Assembly: GCA_905207705.1 (NCBI GenBank)
Contig: CAJLMA010000001.1
Span: 124,001 to 188,000, forward strand
Reading direction: 5' to 3'
DNA from: an uncultured Prevotellaceae bacterium
GTDB lineage: Bacteria; Bacteroidota; Bacteroidia; Bacteroidales; Muribaculaceae
Length of the DNA stretch: 64,000 nucleotides
A model generated the notes under the pieces. The model searched no databases and was not told the origin of the DNA. It saw nothing but the letters and a program-made list of their open reading frames with translations. Position numbers and translations under genes: made by a program. Of this stretch, positions 10,004-18,965 are shown piece by piece; the first letter of the stretch is position 1; each line of letters begins with the position of its first letter.

Positions 10004-11059
10004 TTACTGAACTGTTATCCAATCAAAATCGGGAATTACCCACTTACCATAAGGATTTAAGCACAACGAGTCACCCACTTGCTGAAGCGGAGATACCACA
10101 TTGTTGTCAAACAACATGCCCGTACCCAATCCTTGCGGTATGCGAGGTTGCAATGTAGACACCCACTGCGCCAACGCATTCAACCCAATATTAGACTCAA
10201 GCGCCGAAGTAATCCATCCACCTATGTTAAATTGAGCAGCCATCTTCAACCATTCAGTAGCACCGCTGAAACTACCTGTCAGCGAAGGCTTAAGCACTAA
10301 ATATTGCGGTCGCACTGTCTTAAGCAGTTCCATCATATGCATAGGATTGGAAATGCCTATTAATTCCTCATCAAGAGCCACCGGGATAGGCGAATTCCTG
10401 CACACTTTCGCCATTTCTTCCCATTGGCCTTGCTTGATAGGCTGCTCAATCGAATGAATCTCATATTGCGACAGCGCATCAAGACGTTGCATGACATTTT
10501 CTGGAGTAAAACCGCCATTGGCATCTACCCTTATTTCTATCACGTCGACCGGGAAACGCTCCCTTATGCCCTTGATAAGGCTCAACTCCGAGTCAAAGTC
10601 AATCGCCCCTATCTTGAGTTTGATGGTTTTAAAACCTGCATCAATCTTTTCTTCAATGCGTGATTGCATCTCATCGTGCGTACCCATCCACACAAGCCCA
10701 TTTATAGGTATCGACTCTTTTCCCTCGGCAAAAGGTGACTGGAAAATAATCCTGCGACCACCATTGGAATAATCAAGAATCGCAGTCTCGAATCCGAACA
10801 ATATAGAAGAATATCCCGTCAGATCAGTTCCTTCATCCTTTGATATATTCCTGCATAACTCCTTCAATTTATCCTCATAGGTATCGTCATCTTCGGCCGA
10901 CAATCCCTTAAACAATGCGCACTCACCTATTCCATAGATTCCGGGAACTTCCTCATCCCATATCTTCAAGAAATAAGTATCCTTTTGAGTCAACACTCCT
11001 CGCGACGTACCTCCGGGCTTAATAAAATGTAGCGAATATTTTGTGTATGCAGCTTTCAT
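10004..11059 (-). CDS. menC: O-succinylbenzoate synthase
   Basis: Dehydrates SHCHC to o-succinylbenzoate. It is an enolase-superfamily protein. TIKLKIGAIDF supplies the lysine pair of the active site, RVDANGGF and IEQPI supply metal ligands, and a further lysine lies in LVLKPSL. The frame is open to 11179, but that would overlap menB by over 100 bases. The ATG at 11059 (MKAAYTKYSL) starts the conserved fold 4 bases after the menB stop and gives 351 residues, so it is the likely start. Tight spacing on both sides shows translational coupling within the men operon. Confidence 0.93.
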   Translation of the reverse strand: MKAAYTKYSLHFIKPGGTSRGVLTQKDTYFLKIWDEEVPGIYGIGECALFKGLSAEDDDTYEDKLKELCRNISKDEGTDLTGYSSILFGFETAILDYSNGGRRIIFQSPFAEGKESIPINGLVWMGTHDEMQSRIEEKIDAGFKTIKLKIGAIDFDSELSLIKGIRERFPVDVIEIRVDANGGFTPENVMQRLDALSQYEIHSIEQPIKQGQWEEMAKVCRNSPIPVALDEELIGISNPMHMMELLKTVRPQYLVLKPSLTGSFSGATEWLKMAAQFNIGGWITSALESNIGLNALAQWVSTLQPRIPQGLGTGMLFDNNVVSPLQQVGDSLCLNPYGKWVIPDFDWITVQ

Positions 11060-11063
11060 GACA

Positions 11064-11888
11064 TTATCCTGGGAATTTGGGGAATTGGTCAAAATTGGGA
11101 TCACGCTTCTCAAGAAAAGCATTTTTTCCCTCCTGAGCCTCTTCCATGAGGTAATACATGAGTGTAGCATCTCCGGCAAGTTCCATCAAACCACGCTCTC
11201 CGTCAAGCTCTGCATTCAAAGAACGCTTAATCATGCGTATGGCCATCGGACTGCGTTTTAATATCGTTTCACACCACTCCACAGTTTCATCTTCCAACTT
11301 GCCGAGCGGCACGACCTTGTTGACAAGCCCCATAGCCTCCGCTTCTTGAGCCGTGTATTGACGACATAAAAACCATATTTCACGAGCTTTCTTTTGTCCC
11401 ACGCATCGTGCAAGATAAGAAGAACCGAAACCGCCGTCAAAACTGCCAACCTTTGGCCCCGTTTGACCAAATCGCGCATTTTCGGATGCGATAGACAAGT
11501 CGCACACTACGTTCAACACGTTTCCTCCACCTATCGCGTATCCGTTAACCATTGCTATCACAGGCTTGGGTATAGAACGTATGGCCTTATGCAAATCAAG
11601 CACATTCAGACGCGGTACGCCACCATCATCTTTATATCCTCCTTTTGTTTTGTAATTTTGATCTCCGCCCGAACAAAAAGCCTTGTCCCCAATACCGGTA
11701 AGAACTATCACGCCTATATCTTGTCTTTCTCGGCATATAGCCATTGCATCAAGCATTTCACTATTGGTTAATGGCCTGAATGCATTGTAAACCTTTGGAC
11801 GATTTATCGTAATTTTTGCAATACCTTTATATTGCTGGAACAAAATGTCGGTATATTCCTTTATTGTTTTCCATTCTCTTGCAACCAT
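11064..11888 (-). CDS. menB: 1,4-dihydroxy-2-naphthoyl-CoA synthase
   Basis: Crotonase-fold enzyme that closes the second ring of the naphthoquinone from OSB-CoA. It shows the MenB N-terminus ([14 protein letters not shown]), the crotonase nucleotide loop [14 protein letters not shown], the substrate-binding [13 protein letters not shown], the oxyanion-hole region [22 protein letters not shown] and the typical C-terminus [14 protein letters not shown]. Length (274) is normal. It is the first gene of menB-menC-menE. menD and menF, which often precede it in Bacteroides, are absent here: the upstream neighbour is glmM. Confidence 0.96.
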   Translation of the reverse strand: MVAREWKTIKEYTDILFQQYKGIAKITINRPKVYNAFRPLTNSEMLDAMAICRERQDIGVIVLTGIGDKAFCSGGDQNYKTKGGYKDDGGVPRLNVLDLHKAIRSIPKPVIAMVNGYAIGGGNVLNVVCDLSIASENARFGQTGPKVGSFDGGFGSSYLARCVGQKKAREIWFLCRQYTAQEAEAMGLVNKVVPLGKLEDETVEWCETILKRSPMAIRMIKRSLNAELDGERGLMELAGDATLMYYLMEEAQEGKNAFLEKRDPNFDQFPKFPG

Positions 11889-11929
11889 ATCGATATATTT
11901 TATGATTATTATGTTCCATTGATACAGAA

Positions 11930-11956
11930 GAGACGGGATACTTCATAACCCGTCTC
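11930..11956 (-). terminator. Stem-loop between glmM and menB
   Basis: GAGACGGG pairs with CCCGTCTC around an 11-base loop. It lies ~40 bases past the glmM stop. Only a weak T-rich stretch follows on the minus strand, so it may be a terminator or merely a stable hairpin. Confidence 0.45.
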
Positions 11957-11996
11957 CTCACATTAGTTTTATATCCTGATACTTAGTAAGGAAAAT

Positions 11997-13388
11997 TTAT
12001 TTCTTTGCAAGGCTTGTTATGATTGCTTTAATGTCATTACCAAGTTGTTCGGCTTTTTCCATCGTACTTGCTTCGGAATAGATTCGTATAATCGGCTCTG
12101 TATTGCTCTTGCGCAAATGTACCCAGCAGTCACTGAAGTCGATTTTTACCCCGTCTATGTCTGTAACTTTTTCCGATGAATATTTCTCCTTTACTGCTTT
12201 TAAAATTGCATCCACGTCAATATCAGGAGTAAGCTCTATTTTATTTTTAGCAATGCTATACTGCGGATACCCTTTCTTCAACTCGCTCACCTTTTTACCC
12301 GATTTTGCAAGCAATGTAAGGAACAAGGCCACGCCAACAAGGGCATCACGGCCATAATGCAATGCCGGGTAAATCACTCCGCCATTACCCTCTCCGCCTA
12401 TGACGGCACCTGTGCGTTTCATCTCGGTCACGACGTTTACCTCACCCACAGCTGCAGCAGTATAAGAGCATCCATGTGCTTCGGTTACATCTTTCAATGC
12501 ACGCGATGAAGAAAGATTGGATACAGTCGAGCCAGGTGTCTTCGACAGAACATAATCAGCTATTGAAACAAGTGTATACTCTTCAACGAAGAACTCGCCA
12601 TTTTCCATGATTATGGCAAGCCGGTCAACATCTGGATCTACGACAAAGCCTACATCGGCTTTCCCTTCCTTCATTAGTGCAGCTATATCGGTCAGATTTT
12701 CCGGTATCGGCTCAGGAGTATGCCCAAAATTGCCTGTAGGGTCACAGTATAACTTTATTACATTCTTAACGCCAAGGCTCTTCAGCAATTCAGGAATCAC
12801 TTCGCCGCCAATTGAATTAACAGCATCGACGGCAACAGTGAAATCGGCATTCTTGATGGCATCCACATCGACAAGGTCGAGAGCAAGAACGCTGTCAATG
12901 TGACGACGCATGTATGTGTTGTTCACAAATACTTTTCCAAGCTCATCAATGTCAGCATAATTAAAATCTTCCTTTTCAGCAATTGCAAGCACTTCCTTTC
13001 CTTGGGCGTCGTTCAAGAATTCGCCGTTTTCATTCAGCAATTTCAACGCATTCCATTGTTTAGGATTATGCGATGCCGTAATGATAATGCCTCCGCAAGC
13101 ATTCTCCCCTGTCACGGCAAGCTCGGTCGTAGGAGTTGTAGCCATATCAATATCCACGACATCAAATCCCATCCCTACAAGAGTGTTTACTACGATGCCA
13201 TTTACCATTTTACCTGATATACGAGCATCCCGTCCTACAACTATTATATTTGACTTCTTTGTTGTAGTACGTCGTATGAATGTAGCATAAGCCGATGTGA
13301 ATTTTACTATATCCAGCGGAGTAAGACCATTACCAGCCTCGCCGCCTATTGTACCCCTGATTCCTGAAATTGACTTTATCAGCGACAT
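11997..13388 (-). CDS. glmM: Phosphoglucosamine mutase
   Basis: Interconverts glucosamine-6-P and glucosamine-1-P, feeding UDP-GlcNAc for peptidoglycan and LPS. It is an alpha-D-phosphohexomutase. The phosphoserine loop TASHNP (~104-109, S106) is preceded by the GVRDARxSG-type motif VVGRDARISG. The metal loop is DPDVDRLAI, the sugar-binding loop GEGNGGVIYP, and the C-terminal phosphate-binding RKSNTEPIIRIYSEA. The 463-residue length and sequence fit the Bacteroidales enzyme annotated as GlmM; specificity against phosphomannomutase is inferred from family. 42 bases separate it from the DUF4827 gene, suggesting co-transcription. Confidence 0.88.
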   Translation of the reverse strand: MSLIKSISGIRGTIGGEAGNGLTPLDIVKFTSAYATFIRRTTTKKSNIIVVGRDARISGKMVNGIVVNTLVGMGFDVVDIDMATTPTTELAVTGENACGGIIITASHNPKQWNALKLLNENGEFLNDAQGKEVLAIAEKEDFNYADIDELGKVFVNNTYMRRHIDSVLALDLVDVDAIKNADFTVAVDAVNSIGGEVIPELLKSLGVKNVIKLYCDPTGNFGHTPEPIPENLTDIAALMKEGKADVGFVVDPDVDRLAIIMENGEFFVEEYTLVSIADYVLSKTPGSTVSNLSSSRALKDVTEAHGCSYTAAAVGEVNVVTEMKRTGAVIGGEGNGGVIYPALHYGRDALVGVALFLTLLAKSGKKVSELKKGYPQYSIAKNKIELTPDIDVDAILKAVKEKYSSEKVTDIDGVKIDFSDCWVHLRKSNTEPIIRIYSEASTMEKAEQLGNDIKAIITSLAKK

Positions 13389-13430
13389 AGTGTTTTTTTG
13401 TTTTTAGGTTTTATTATTGTTTTATAGATA

Positions 13431-14012
13431 TTATAGGACACTTTTGAAATATCTGACATTATATATCCAAGGATTCACATAAGAGATCTCGCTTGAAAAT
13501 CCATATTGCGATTTGATTATTATGTTTACCTCAGAGTCTATGCCGACATATTCAAGAGGTAATTGCAGCCCATATCCAAGTTCATAACTTGCCGACACGC
13601 TGTAATCCTCAAAAATGAAATACCGTGGATCAGCTGCCATGTTATTCCCATTTCCTTCAATATAAGACGCACCGTAATTAGCCCAATACAACAAGTCGCT
13701 ACGCATGAATCTTATGTAAATCTTATCACCTTTCTCGGCCATGTTATCTCGGCTGCCGGCTTTAAGCACCTGCATATACACGTTGCCTTCAGGCTCCAAG
13801 CGATAATATGGGGCATCTTCACCTACCTCAAATATCGTATCAGATGGAATTGCATTTTCAACACGTTGAGTAGCGAGATACTTGTTCACGGCAATACGCT
13901 CATCATCAAGTAATTCTGCATAACTTTTTTTATCGTCACACGAGCAAAGTCCTATCATCACACTTAGAACCGTCGCAATAAAAACCGATTTAAAAAATCT
14001 TTTAATATTCAT
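13431..14012 (-). CDS. DUF4827 lipoprotein
   Basis: A 193-residue exported protein with an N-terminal hydrophobic leader and a lipobox-like GLCSCDD around residues 22-28, so probably a lipoprotein. The rest contains a KGDKIYIRFMRS segment and a general FKBP-like beta pattern, which matches the DUF4827 family that sits between glmM and a DHH phosphoesterase in Bacteroides genomes. No catalytic residues can be assigned. Function unknown; a periplasmic folding role is only a guess from the FKBP-like look. Confidence 0.75.
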   Translation of the reverse strand: MNIKRFFKSVFIATVLSVMIGLCSCDDKKSYAELLDDERIAVNKYLATQRVENAIPSDTIFEVGEDAPYYRLEPEGNVYMQVLKAGSRDNMAEKGDKIYIRFMRSDLLYWANYGASYIEGNGNNMAADPRYFIFEDYSVSASYELGYGLQLPLEYVGIDSEVNIIIKSQYGFSSEISYVNPWIYNVRYFKSVL

Positions 14013-14060
14013 ATTATTGAAACAATAAATGTTTGTCTATTTTATCCTGTTTTTTATTTC

Positions 14061-15095
14061 TTATAAGCCGGCAGTCTTTGCTTCTTTCACCTTTTCCACT
14101 ATTGAAAGGAACACAGCCTTAGCTTCATCGACAGTGCCGTAAAATTCGCCACCGGCGGCATTTTTATGTCCTCCGCCGTTAAAATATTGCTCACATATAG
14201 TGTTTACGGCAAATTCACCTTGTGAACGTATGGATATTTTCACATATTCTGCATCTTCACGCATAAATACCGACCAATACACATCAGGAATTTGCAATGG
14301 CATGTTAACCAAGCTTTCGGTGTCGCCTTTCTTGTAATTATACCGCTCAAGTTCCTCGCGAGTCAATATTATCAATGCAGCTCCACACTCGGGATACACT
14401 TCCATCTTTTGATCGAGCGAATATCCTATCAAGCGCAAACGATCCACCGAACTCGTATTAATGGCAAGCGTGTAGATACGATCCTTATTGATTCCTTTCT
14501 TTACAAGAATTGAAATAATACTGTAAAGATCGGCATCATTTGAGTTGTAAGAGAAATTGCCTGTATCTGTCATCATGCCGGTATAAAGACATTCTGCACA
14601 TTTCTTATTCATTGACGGCAGCCAATTCATCCCCATAAAAGCCCTGAACACGAGTTCACATGTAGACGACATGCCGGGATAAGAAATCGTCAAATCACAA
14701 AATTCCTCTTCACCTATGTGATGATCGATAAGTATCTTTTTTGCTTTCGAGTTGACTATGGCCGGAGCCAGATTGTCAAGCCTTTTCGGAGTATTGAAAT
14801 CAAGGCAGATGATAAGTTGGGCATTGCCTATTAGCCTGTCAGCCATTTCAGCCAACTTTGAATATGCTATTATGTCCTTTGCTCCCGGGAGAAACAATAA
14901 CGTGCGTGGAATCATGTCAGGAACAATCACATGCACAGTCTTATTCATGGTTTCAAGCATGTGCTTCATGCCCAATGTCGATCCTACGGCATCACCGTCG
15001 GGCGACAGATGACATGTTAAAACTATATTATTATGTCGCTCGAGGAGATATTTGAGCTTGATTATTTGCTCATCCGAAAGTATTCTGTTTATCAT
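14061..15095 (-). CDS. nrnA: DHH/DHHA1 phosphoesterase, NrnA-like (oligoribonuclease / pAp phosphatase)
   Basis: Degrades nano-RNA and/or 3'-phosphoadenosine 5'-phosphate, and some members cleave cyclic dinucleotides or pApA. The DHH domain has HLSPDGDAVGS (metal-binding DxD type), CLDFN and LIDHHIGEE. The DHHA1 domain near the C-terminus has FNGGGHKNAAGG. The frame stays open to 15161, but a promoter -7 box at 15114-15121 would put transcription start inside that extension. The ATG at 15095 (MINRILSDEQ) fits the family start, giving 344 residues. It is probably the first gene of nrnA-DUF4827-glmM. Confidence 0.85.
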   Translation of the reverse strand: MINRILSDEQIIKLKYLLERHNNIVLTCHLSPDGDAVGSTLGMKHMLETMNKTVHVIVPDMIPRTLLFLPGAKDIIAYSKLAEMADRLIGNAQLIICLDFNTPKRLDNLAPAIVNSKAKKILIDHHIGEEEFCDLTISYPGMSSTCELVFRAFMGMNWLPSMNKKCAECLYTGMMTDTGNFSYNSNDADLYSIISILVKKGINKDRIYTLAINTSSVDRLRLIGYSLDQKMEVYPECGAALIILTREELERYNYKKGDTESLVNMPLQIPDVYWSVFMREDAEYVKISIRSQGEFAVNTICEQYFNGGGHKNAAGGEFYGTVDEAKAVFLSIVEKVKEAKTAGL

Positions 15096-15113
15096 TTGAC
15101 TTAATTTGTTCGA

Positions 15114-15144
15114 CAAAATTACAATAAAATATGGAATACCGAAA
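15114..15144 (-). promoter_or_regulatory. Promoter of the nrnA-DUF4827-glmM unit
   Basis: On the minus strand TTTC (15141-15144), 19 bases, TAATTTTG (15114-15121). It matches the -7 consensus exactly, with one mismatch in -33. It predicts a leader of ~12 bases and thereby decides the nrnA start at 15095. Confidence 0.6.
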
Positions 15145-15201
15145 ATCGTGCATTGCAGCATTATGACAATTTGCCTTCATGCAATGACCGAATAACGTTT
15201 T

Positions 15202-15477
15202 TTATGGATTGTACAAATCGTGATTGTAAAAATCCAAGATTTCATTTATGTGTTTATATGCTTCTTTTGCAGGGCTGTCGGGATTTAAGCTTGATGCTTC
15301 ACAGTAATTGTTGATGGCATTCTGCCAATCTCCTATCTTGCTGAATGCGTTACCTTTCAAGAAAAAAGCCTCGTCGTCGTTCGGATTCTCGCGCAAATAC
15401 TCATCAAGCAATATCAGAGCTTTTTCTATCTCTCCGCCGGCAATCAAACTTTTTATTTCCAATAAATGCTGATTCAT
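15202..15477 (-). CDS. Small TPR-repeat protein
   Basis: A soluble 91-residue protein starting MNQHLLEIKSLI. It holds about two tetratricopeptide repeats: EIEKALILLDEYLRENPNDD and AFFLKGNAFSKIGDWQNAI, followed by CEASSLNPDSPAKEAYKHI. Such repeats bind other proteins; no partner can be named. The frame is open further upstream to 15579, but that would run into the divergent phosphatase gene, so the ATG at 15477 is chosen. No signal peptide from this start. Confidence 0.75.
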   Translation of the reverse strand: MNQHLLEIKSLIAGGEIEKALILLDEYLRENPNDDEAFFLKGNAFSKIGDWQNAINNYCEASSLNPDSPAKEAYKHINEILDFYNHDLYNP

Positions 15478-15502
15478 TATAATTTTTTTTACAATTGCAT
15501 CG

Positions 15503-15518
15503 TTAATATATATATTAA
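15503..15518. repeat. Perfect AT palindrome between divergent genes
   Basis: TTAATATATATATTAA, 16 bases, in the 53-base gap between the TPR gene and the divergent phosphatase. It is all A/T, so chance is a fair explanation. It could also be an operator or a DNA-melting element. Confidence 0.3.
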
Positions 15519-15530
15519 TATATAACGGAC

Positions 15531-16772
15531 ATGAACAAATTAATATTATTTGTATTTGCTTTTTTCTCATTTGCAGCATCGGTTGCCAACGACATTACAG
15601 CTCGTCAATGTCAAGGTAGCCTTATGCCCTATCCTGAGCCAGAAAACGCCATGATCGAGTATCCCGACTCATTGAAACCGTTTTACATAAGCCATGTGGG
15701 ACGTCATGGCTCCCGATATCCGGCATCGGCAACATCGGCTCTACTTATAAAGTCCTATTTGACTCAAGTGGACACCACATCTTCTTTGACAAAACTGGGA
15801 AAACGCTTCCTTAGCGAAACAAACAAAATAATAGAGCAATGCGATGGAAAATGGGGTGAACTCGATTCCCTCGGAATGGCCGAACAACGCGGCATCGCCG
15901 AACGTATGTATGAAAATTACCCAAGTGTGTTCAATGGCGGCACTGTGGAAGCCATATCGACTTATTCTCCACGAGCTGTCATGAGCATGTATTCATTCAC
16001 TCACCAGCTTTCAACGTTGACTTCAGAAGTGACCATTTCAACATCTGAAGGCAAAAAATACTCCCCATTGCTAAGACCGTTTGACTCTAATGAAAAATAC
16101 ATTTTATTCCGCAGCCAAAACGAATGGAAAAAGGTTTATGATACATTCTACGAATCAACATGCCCCATAGATGTTGCCCGTCGCCTCGTCGGTTCAAATT
16201 CGGGACTTGACGACTCAACTTTACGAGAATTGGCTATCAATGTCTATTACTTGATTGCCGGCATGGAAGCCATGGGAGAAGATTTTGACTACTCACCGTA
16301 CATGTCTTTGGAAGAATACCATAAATTATGGTCGATATTCAACCTGCGCCAGTATCTGCAACGTACAGCCACAACGATCTCAACCGTTCCGGCTCAGATA
16401 GCAATTCCATTGATAGAAGACATCGTTACTGCCGCCGACAGAGTTGTGGAAGGGAAGCGCGTAGTTGCAGCCAATTTACGCTTTGCACACGCAGAAACCT
16501 TAATGCCTCTTCTTTCTCTCATCCAAATGAAAGGTTGCTATTACTTGACCCATTACTTTGACCAAGTGGAATACAATTGGCGAGATTTTGAAGTCGTTCC
16601 GATGGCTGCCAATCTGCAATTCGTATTTTTCAGATCAGATAATGGCAATGTATATGTCCGTACCGAGCTGAACGAACACCCGGTAACACTTATTCCAGGA
16701 CACGATGATATTTATGTTCCATGGTATATTCTGCGTGAATACCTGTTAAATTTCATCCTCACATTAGACTGA
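15531..16772 (+). CDS. Histidine acid phosphatase, MINPP-like phytase
   Basis: A secreted clade-2 histidine phosphatase resembling the multiple inositol-polyphosphate phosphatase (BtMinpp) of Bacteroides thetaiotaomicron, which removes phosphates from phytate. A signal peptide covers residues 1-~20. The catalytic SHVGRHGSRYP motif (R58, H59, R62) is near the N-terminus. The proton-donor motif is RFAHAETLMPL (HAE, ~residue 315). Length, 413, is close to known bacterial MINPPs. The substrate is inferred from family; other phosphomonoesters are possible. It stands alone, with a candidate small RNA downstream. Confidence 0.85.
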   Translation: MNKLILFVFAFFSFAASVANDITARQCQGSLMPYPEPENAMIEYPDSLKPFYISHVGRHGSRYPASATSALLIKSYLTQVDTTSSLTKLGKRFLSETNKIIEQCDGKWGELDSLGMAEQRGIAERMYENYPSVFNGGTVEAISTYSPRAVMSMYSFTHQLSTLTSEVTISTSEGKKYSPLLRPFDSNEKYILFRSQNEWKKVYDTFYESTCPIDVARRLVGSNSGLDDSTLRELAINVYYLIAGMEAMGEDFDYSPYMSLEEYHKLWSIFNLRQYLQRTATTISTVPAQIAIPLIEDIVTAADRVVEGKRVVAANLRFAHAETLMPLLSLIQMKGCYYLTHYFDQVEYNWRDFEVVPMAANLQFVFFRSDNGNVYVRTELNEHPVTLIPGHDDIYVPWYILREYLLNFILTLD

Positions 16773-16815
16773 ATGTTAAATATTATTATATACACCACAA
16801 AAAGTTGCAATAGTT

Positions 16816-16846
16816 TTGCAACTTAAAAATCTATTTGTAACTTTGT
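16816..16846 (+). promoter_or_regulatory. Consensus promoter for a short transcript
   Basis: TTTG (16816-16819), exactly 19 bases, TAACTTTG (16839-16846): one of the best promoters in the window, yet no protein gene follows on this strand. Its -33 is embedded in a 9-bp inverted repeat AAGTTGCAA/TTGCAACTT (16803-16825), which read on the minus strand is followed by TTTTT and may terminate the converging aminotransferase transcript. Confidence 0.75.
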
Positions 16847-16850
16847 ACCA

Positions 16851-16917
16851 GTTTTTCATGGTATTAGATTTAAGGTAAAAAAATATTTGTCGTGATGACA
16901 AGTATTTTTTTATTTTT
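16851..16917 (+). ncRNA. Candidate small RNA, ~65 nt
   Basis: Starts about 5 bases after a consensus promoter and ends in a strong intrinsic terminator: AATATTTGTC (16882-16891), loop GTGAT, GACAAGTATT (16897-16906), then a T-rich tail (TTTTTTTATTTTT). The 30-base body contains ATGGTATTAGATTTAAGGT. From memory this motif recurs in short Bacteroidales intergenic transcripts, but I cannot verify that here. There is no open frame of useful length. It lies between the phosphatase gene and a convergent aminotransferase gene. Function unknown: it may be a free regulatory RNA or an attenuated leader. Confidence 0.6.
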
Positions 16918-17025
16918 ATGTCTCCCCTTCACCACCCACCGGCTCACAACAAAACAGTCCGGCAAAATACCAGACTGCACTTTATTTATCATATAACAAA
17001 AAATTCAATTGCATCAATAACCGCG

Positions 17026-18144
17026 TCAACCTTGAAAATTATTAACTATTTCACTTATTTCAACAGCAACAGATTCGGTCACGGCCGAAGATATGGGAAG
17101 GCACACAACCTTGTTGGCAATTGACATCGTATTAGGCAACTGCTTCGTCTTATATTTCACATAACATGGCTGTAAATGCGGAGGAGTGGCATACAATACA
17201 TCAGTTCCTATGCCATTTTCATCCATATAAGCCCTGAACGCATCCCGGTTCTCCACGCGCAACACATATTGATGCCACACTTGCGTCATGTCGTGGAATA
17301 TAGCCGGTTTCGTTATTTTTTTATTGAATATATTAGAATTGTAAGTCTCTACTATTTTTGCCCTTCTCTCATTCTCTTGCCTGACATACTTCAATTTTAC
17401 CCTTAACATCGCCGCTTGTATTTCATCCATTCGGCAATTCCATCCGCGATATATGTTGTGATAACGACGGTCTGAGCCATAATTGGCCAACGCCCTCACT
17501 GCATCAGCCAAAACTTTGTCATTAGTAGTCACAGCTCCGGCATCGCCGAGTGCGCCAAGATTTTTGGTAGGATAAAAACTTATTCCACCCGCATGACCCA
17601 ACGACCCTGTCGTGAAAGTTCCGTTTAACCCCGCCACAGAAGCACGGGCACCTATCGCTTGGGCGTTATCTTCGATAATCTTCAAATCATAACGCAACGC
17701 TATGTCATGCAATTTGGCATCCCAGCAAGGCGTGCCATACAAGTGCACCGGCATTATGCCGCGCGTGTGCTTGGTTATGTACTGTTCGACAATGGATGTA
17801 TCCAGATTCATCGTCAGTAAATCGGAATCTACCAAAACAGGAACCAAGTCATTATCCGAAATGGCCAAAACCGAAGCGATATAAGTATTAGCCGGGACTA
17901 TTATCTCGTCTCCGGGGCACATTACACCCAATTCAATATAAGCTCTCAATATGAGACGCAACGCGTCAAGCCCGTTACTGACAGCAACGACATTCGACAC
18001 CTCACAGAATTCTGCCAATTCCGACTCAAATTGCCTTACATTTTCCCCTAATATGTAACGCCCAGAACGTATAACGCGCGTTGCAGCCTCCACGAGTTCA
18101 TCCTCAAAAGGCTGGTTAACTGTTTTTAAGTCAAGAAAAACCAT
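17026..18144 (-). CDS. DegT/DnrJ/EryC1/StrS sugar aminotransferase
   Basis: A PLP-dependent aminotransferase that aminates a keto-sugar nucleotide, in the style of QdtB/FdtB (dTDP-3-amino-3,6-dideoxyhexose). The N-terminus is MVFLDLKTVNQPFEDEL. The motifs are SNGLDALRLILRA (cofactor phosphate binding), PANTYIASVLAI, EDNAQAIGA (Asp of PLP) and GGISFYPTKNLGALGDAGA with the Schiff-base lysine. The frame is open to 18327 but has no conserved sequence there. ATG 18144 gives 372 residues, normal for the family. No other nucleotide-sugar gene is adjacent, so the product sugar cannot be deduced. Confidence 0.88.
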   Translation of the reverse strand: MVFLDLKTVNQPFEDELVEAATRVIRSGRYILGENVRQFESELAEFCEVSNVVAVSNGLDALRLILRAYIELGVMCPGDEIIVPANTYIASVLAISDNDLVPVLVDSDLLTMNLDTSIVEQYITKHTRGIMPVHLYGTPCWDAKLHDIALRYDLKIIEDNAQAIGARASVAGLNGTFTTGSLGHAGGISFYPTKNLGALGDAGAVTTNDKVLADAVRALANYGSDRRYHNIYRGWNCRMDEIQAAMLRVKLKYVRQENERRAKIVETYNSNIFNKKITKPAIFHDMTQVWHQYVLRVENRDAFRAYMDENGIGTDVLYATPPHLQPCYVKYKTKQLPNTMSIANKVVCLPISSAVTESVAVEISEIVNNFQG

Positions 18145-18489
18145 GACGACAAGAAATGATTTAAACTTACTAAGCAAGCATTTGTTACAATATATACTTA
18201 CACCCCAATGAAAACAGGCTGAAGCCATATCCAAGTTGCAACTTTGACAAAGATACGACAAAAACTGAAATATTGACTTATATGCACCTATCAAAAGAAA
18301 AGAAAAAAGATTAAGCATCCGTAGCACTCATGCCGGCAAACAAATTCGAGGTTCGGAATGAAAAAGGGGCACTAATTGGGATTAGCATTTTTATAACAAA
18401 GCGGGGAAAGCCATTAATAACAATCCATTTATTATGTATTGAATGCTTTTAGTGTTATTATCATTCCTGTTCAGCTTGCACCAGCCTAA
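18145..18489. other. 345-base gap upstream of the aminotransferase gene
   Basis: Holds the leader and a probable promoter of the minus-strand aminotransferase (TATCTTTG at 18248-18255). Nothing else recognisable; AT-rich with no coherent reading frame. Confidence 0.6.
18248..18255 (-). promoter_or_regulatory. Promoter -7 element of the aminotransferase gene
   Basis: TATCTTTG on the minus strand matches TAnnTTTG. No good -33 at the usual distance. Predicted leader ~97 bases. Confidence 0.5.
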
Positions 18490-18771
18490 TTAACCAACAT
18501 GATTGTCACTATTGTTAAAATCTTTTAAAGGAGAATCCGATTTTGTCCTACTCGGAATCCAAATATACCTAATAAGAACAATCAGCGCAATTACAGCAGA
18601 AGCATTTGGAATGATTTTTTCCATAAAAAACGTTGTAAAACTTACATACATCGACAATGAGAGCAAATCAAAAGTCGATACAAACAATATCATAAATGCA
18701 GAATATATAAGGACTACGATGCCAACAACCTTTAATACCATAACTAATATTGTTCGAGGCGTACTCTTCAT
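18490..18771 (-). CDS. Small hypothetical membrane protein
   Basis: A 93-residue frame with two strongly hydrophobic segments (about residues 8-33 and 55-70) separated by LSLSMYVSFTTFFMEKII, and a short charged tail (RTKSDSPLKDFNN). It looks like a real two-helix inner-membrane protein, but I recognise no family. An antisense frame (18503-18787, plus) covers the same DNA; its protein has a less natural composition, so the minus-strand reading is preferred. No clear ribosome binding site, which is common in Bacteroidota. Confidence 0.45.
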   Translation of the reverse strand: MKSTPRTILVMVLKVVGIVVLIYSAFMILFVSTFDLLSLSMYVSFTTFFMEKIIPNASAVIALIVLIRYIWIPSRTKSDSPLKDFNNSDNHVG

Positions 18772-18929
18772 AACTATAATAACCTAATTTTTTAAGAAAC
18801 TATCAAGATATGACCATTTTAATTAGTTCTCAATAGAGGGAAAATTTAGAATCCAAGCGGAAACGATGTCTGTATTTGAGCCGGAATATCCGCTGACACA
18901 TATTAATTAAGCTACAGCATATATAAAAC

Positions 18930-18965
18930 AAGAGAGGTCGCCTTCACAAGGCAACCTCTCTTTTG
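18930..18965 (-). terminator. Terminator of tRNA-Val
   Basis: AGAGAGGT-GCC pairs with GGC-ACCTCTCT around a short loop. It lies directly downstream of the minus-strand tRNA, and a T-rich stretch follows. Confidence 0.7.

Noticed and set aside
11060..11179. N-terminal extension of menC
   Set aside because: Would overlap menB by over 100 bases; the conserved fold starts at 11059.
18503..18787. 94-residue plus-strand frame
   Set aside because: Competes with the more plausible minus-strand membrane protein; no signal or family seen.
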